Below are positions 52,650-53,081 of a stretch of DNA of 53,081 bases, in pieces. The DNA lies in assembly GCF_002699205.1 (NCBI RefSeq), contig NZ_PABT01000031.1:1-53081 (forward strand), given 5' to 3'. The DNA is from Allomuricauda sp. (lineage in GTDB: Bacteria > Bacteroidota > Bacteroidia > Flavobacteriales > Flavobacteriaceae). The stretch's first letter is position 1. Each line of letters starts with the position of its first letter. A program made the translations under genes and the position numbers. Under the pieces are notes generated by a model. The model made no database searches. It was not told the DNA's origin and saw nothing but the letters and a program-made list of their open reading frames with translations.

Positions 52650-53081
52650 ATGAAATATCTACTAAAAACCATAACAACAACATTTTGTTTCTTCATTTTC
52701 TCTTGCGGCAATGAGTCAAAAAAAATAGCAAGCGAGATTCAGAATGCTGCCCAAACCGTAAAAAATACCAAAAATGTGGTAAATGAAGCTTCTGAAATGA
52801 AGGACAATATCTTGCTGTTGCGAGAAAAAGCATATCTCACCAAAGATGAATGGGATTCATGGTTGCCAAAAACCTTACTTGATTTGCCCATTAATTCTTC
52901 CCAAATAAACTTTATGCCTGGACTTGGTTCCTGTGGTGCTACCTATAAAATAGGAAACAAAAGTATACGCGTCATGGTCATAGACGGCGCAGGGGAAAAA
53001 GGAGCCAGTGGCGTAGGCCCATATCGTATGTCAAGTACAATGAATTATGACCAAAAGGGCTCATGGGGCACCACCAAGACA
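52650..53081 (+). CDS. Lipoprotein, 5' part (runs off the window)
   Basis: From the ATG at 52650 an open frame of 144 codons runs to the end. The signal ends in a lipobox (CFFIFSC, Cys19), followed by a helical Ala/Asn/Glu stretch (IASEIQNAAQTVKNTKNVVN) and a soluble part with GLGSCGATYKIGNKSIRVMV and IDGAGEKGASGVGPYRMSS. The last block recalls regulators of sigma-type stress lipoproteins but I cannot name a family. It continues the secreted gene run. Confidence 0.65.
   Translation, partial: MKYLLKTITTTFCFFIFSCGNESKKIASEIQNAAQTVKNTKNVVNEASEMKDNILLLREKAYLTKDEWDSWLPKTLLDLPINSSQINFMPGLGSCGATYKIGNKSIRVMVIDGAGEKGASGVGPYRMSSTMNYDQKGSWGTTKT

Noticed and set aside
1..53081. tRNA, rRNA or known riboswitch genes
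   Set aside because: No cloverleaf with a TTCGANNC-type loop, rRNA segment or recognisable riboswitch core was noticed on either strand by eye; a covariance search was not possible.

Overview
The window looks like chromosomal DNA of a Flavobacteriaceae-type Bacteroidota (a marine Muricauda/Flagellimonas-like genus is my guess, not shown). Support comes from a giant hybrid two-component regulator ending in an AraC domain, a TPR histidine kinase paired with a LuxR regulator, promoter-like TAnnTTTG boxes instead of Shine-Dalgarno signals, many lipoproteins, and RND pumps fused to their outer-membrane channel.

Layout. 1-3.5 kb: the end of a KDPG aldolase gene, a decayed IS3 transposase, a complete split HipA toxin-antitoxin operon (hipB-hipS-hipT) with three operator-like palindromes, and a metal-resistance outer-membrane protein broken by a nonsense codon. 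3.6-15.6 kb, all minus strand: an OmpR-type regulator and its sensor kinase, a CzcA-type pump fused to a TolC channel, its CzcB adaptor, then a tightly overlapping set of a small membrane protein, an HD hydrolase, an LtaS-like phosphotransferase and a diacylglycerol kinase. Phased 11-bp repeats lie upstream of the regulator and of czcA. 16.1-18.8 kb: an AT-rich module with a two-cysteine OhrR, Ohr peroxidase, nitroreductase-like protein and a diacetylphloroglucinol hydrolase-like enzyme, followed by an SDR pseudogene and debris.

19.4-28.8 kb: a poorly known secreted-protein locus. A TPR sensor kinase and a LuxR regulator are interleaved with three paralogous lipoprotein or anchored proteins, two secreted proteins sharing an unrecognised repeat domain, a small membrane protein and a secreted beta-helix protein. 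A common DNA element lies upstream of five of these genes. This is my best candidate for an undescribed system.

28.9-37.5 kb, all minus strand: a patchwork of unrelated, mostly AT-rich genes (aspartate dehydrogenase, DKNYY repeat protein, lipoprotein, unknowns, MDR reductase, alpha/beta hydrolase, small membrane protein), several separated by near-identical 135-bp boundary repeats holding a terminator. It reads like a cassette array. 37.6-44.8 kb: a second RND pump fused to TolC, with its lipoprotein adaptor, a TetR regulator and an AraC regulator. 44.8-53.1 kb, plus strand: a 1552-residue hybrid two-component protein with a 7TM segment, followed by a run of small secreted or lipoprotein genes, two of which share a C-terminal domain. 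No rRNA, tRNA or CRISPR array was seen.
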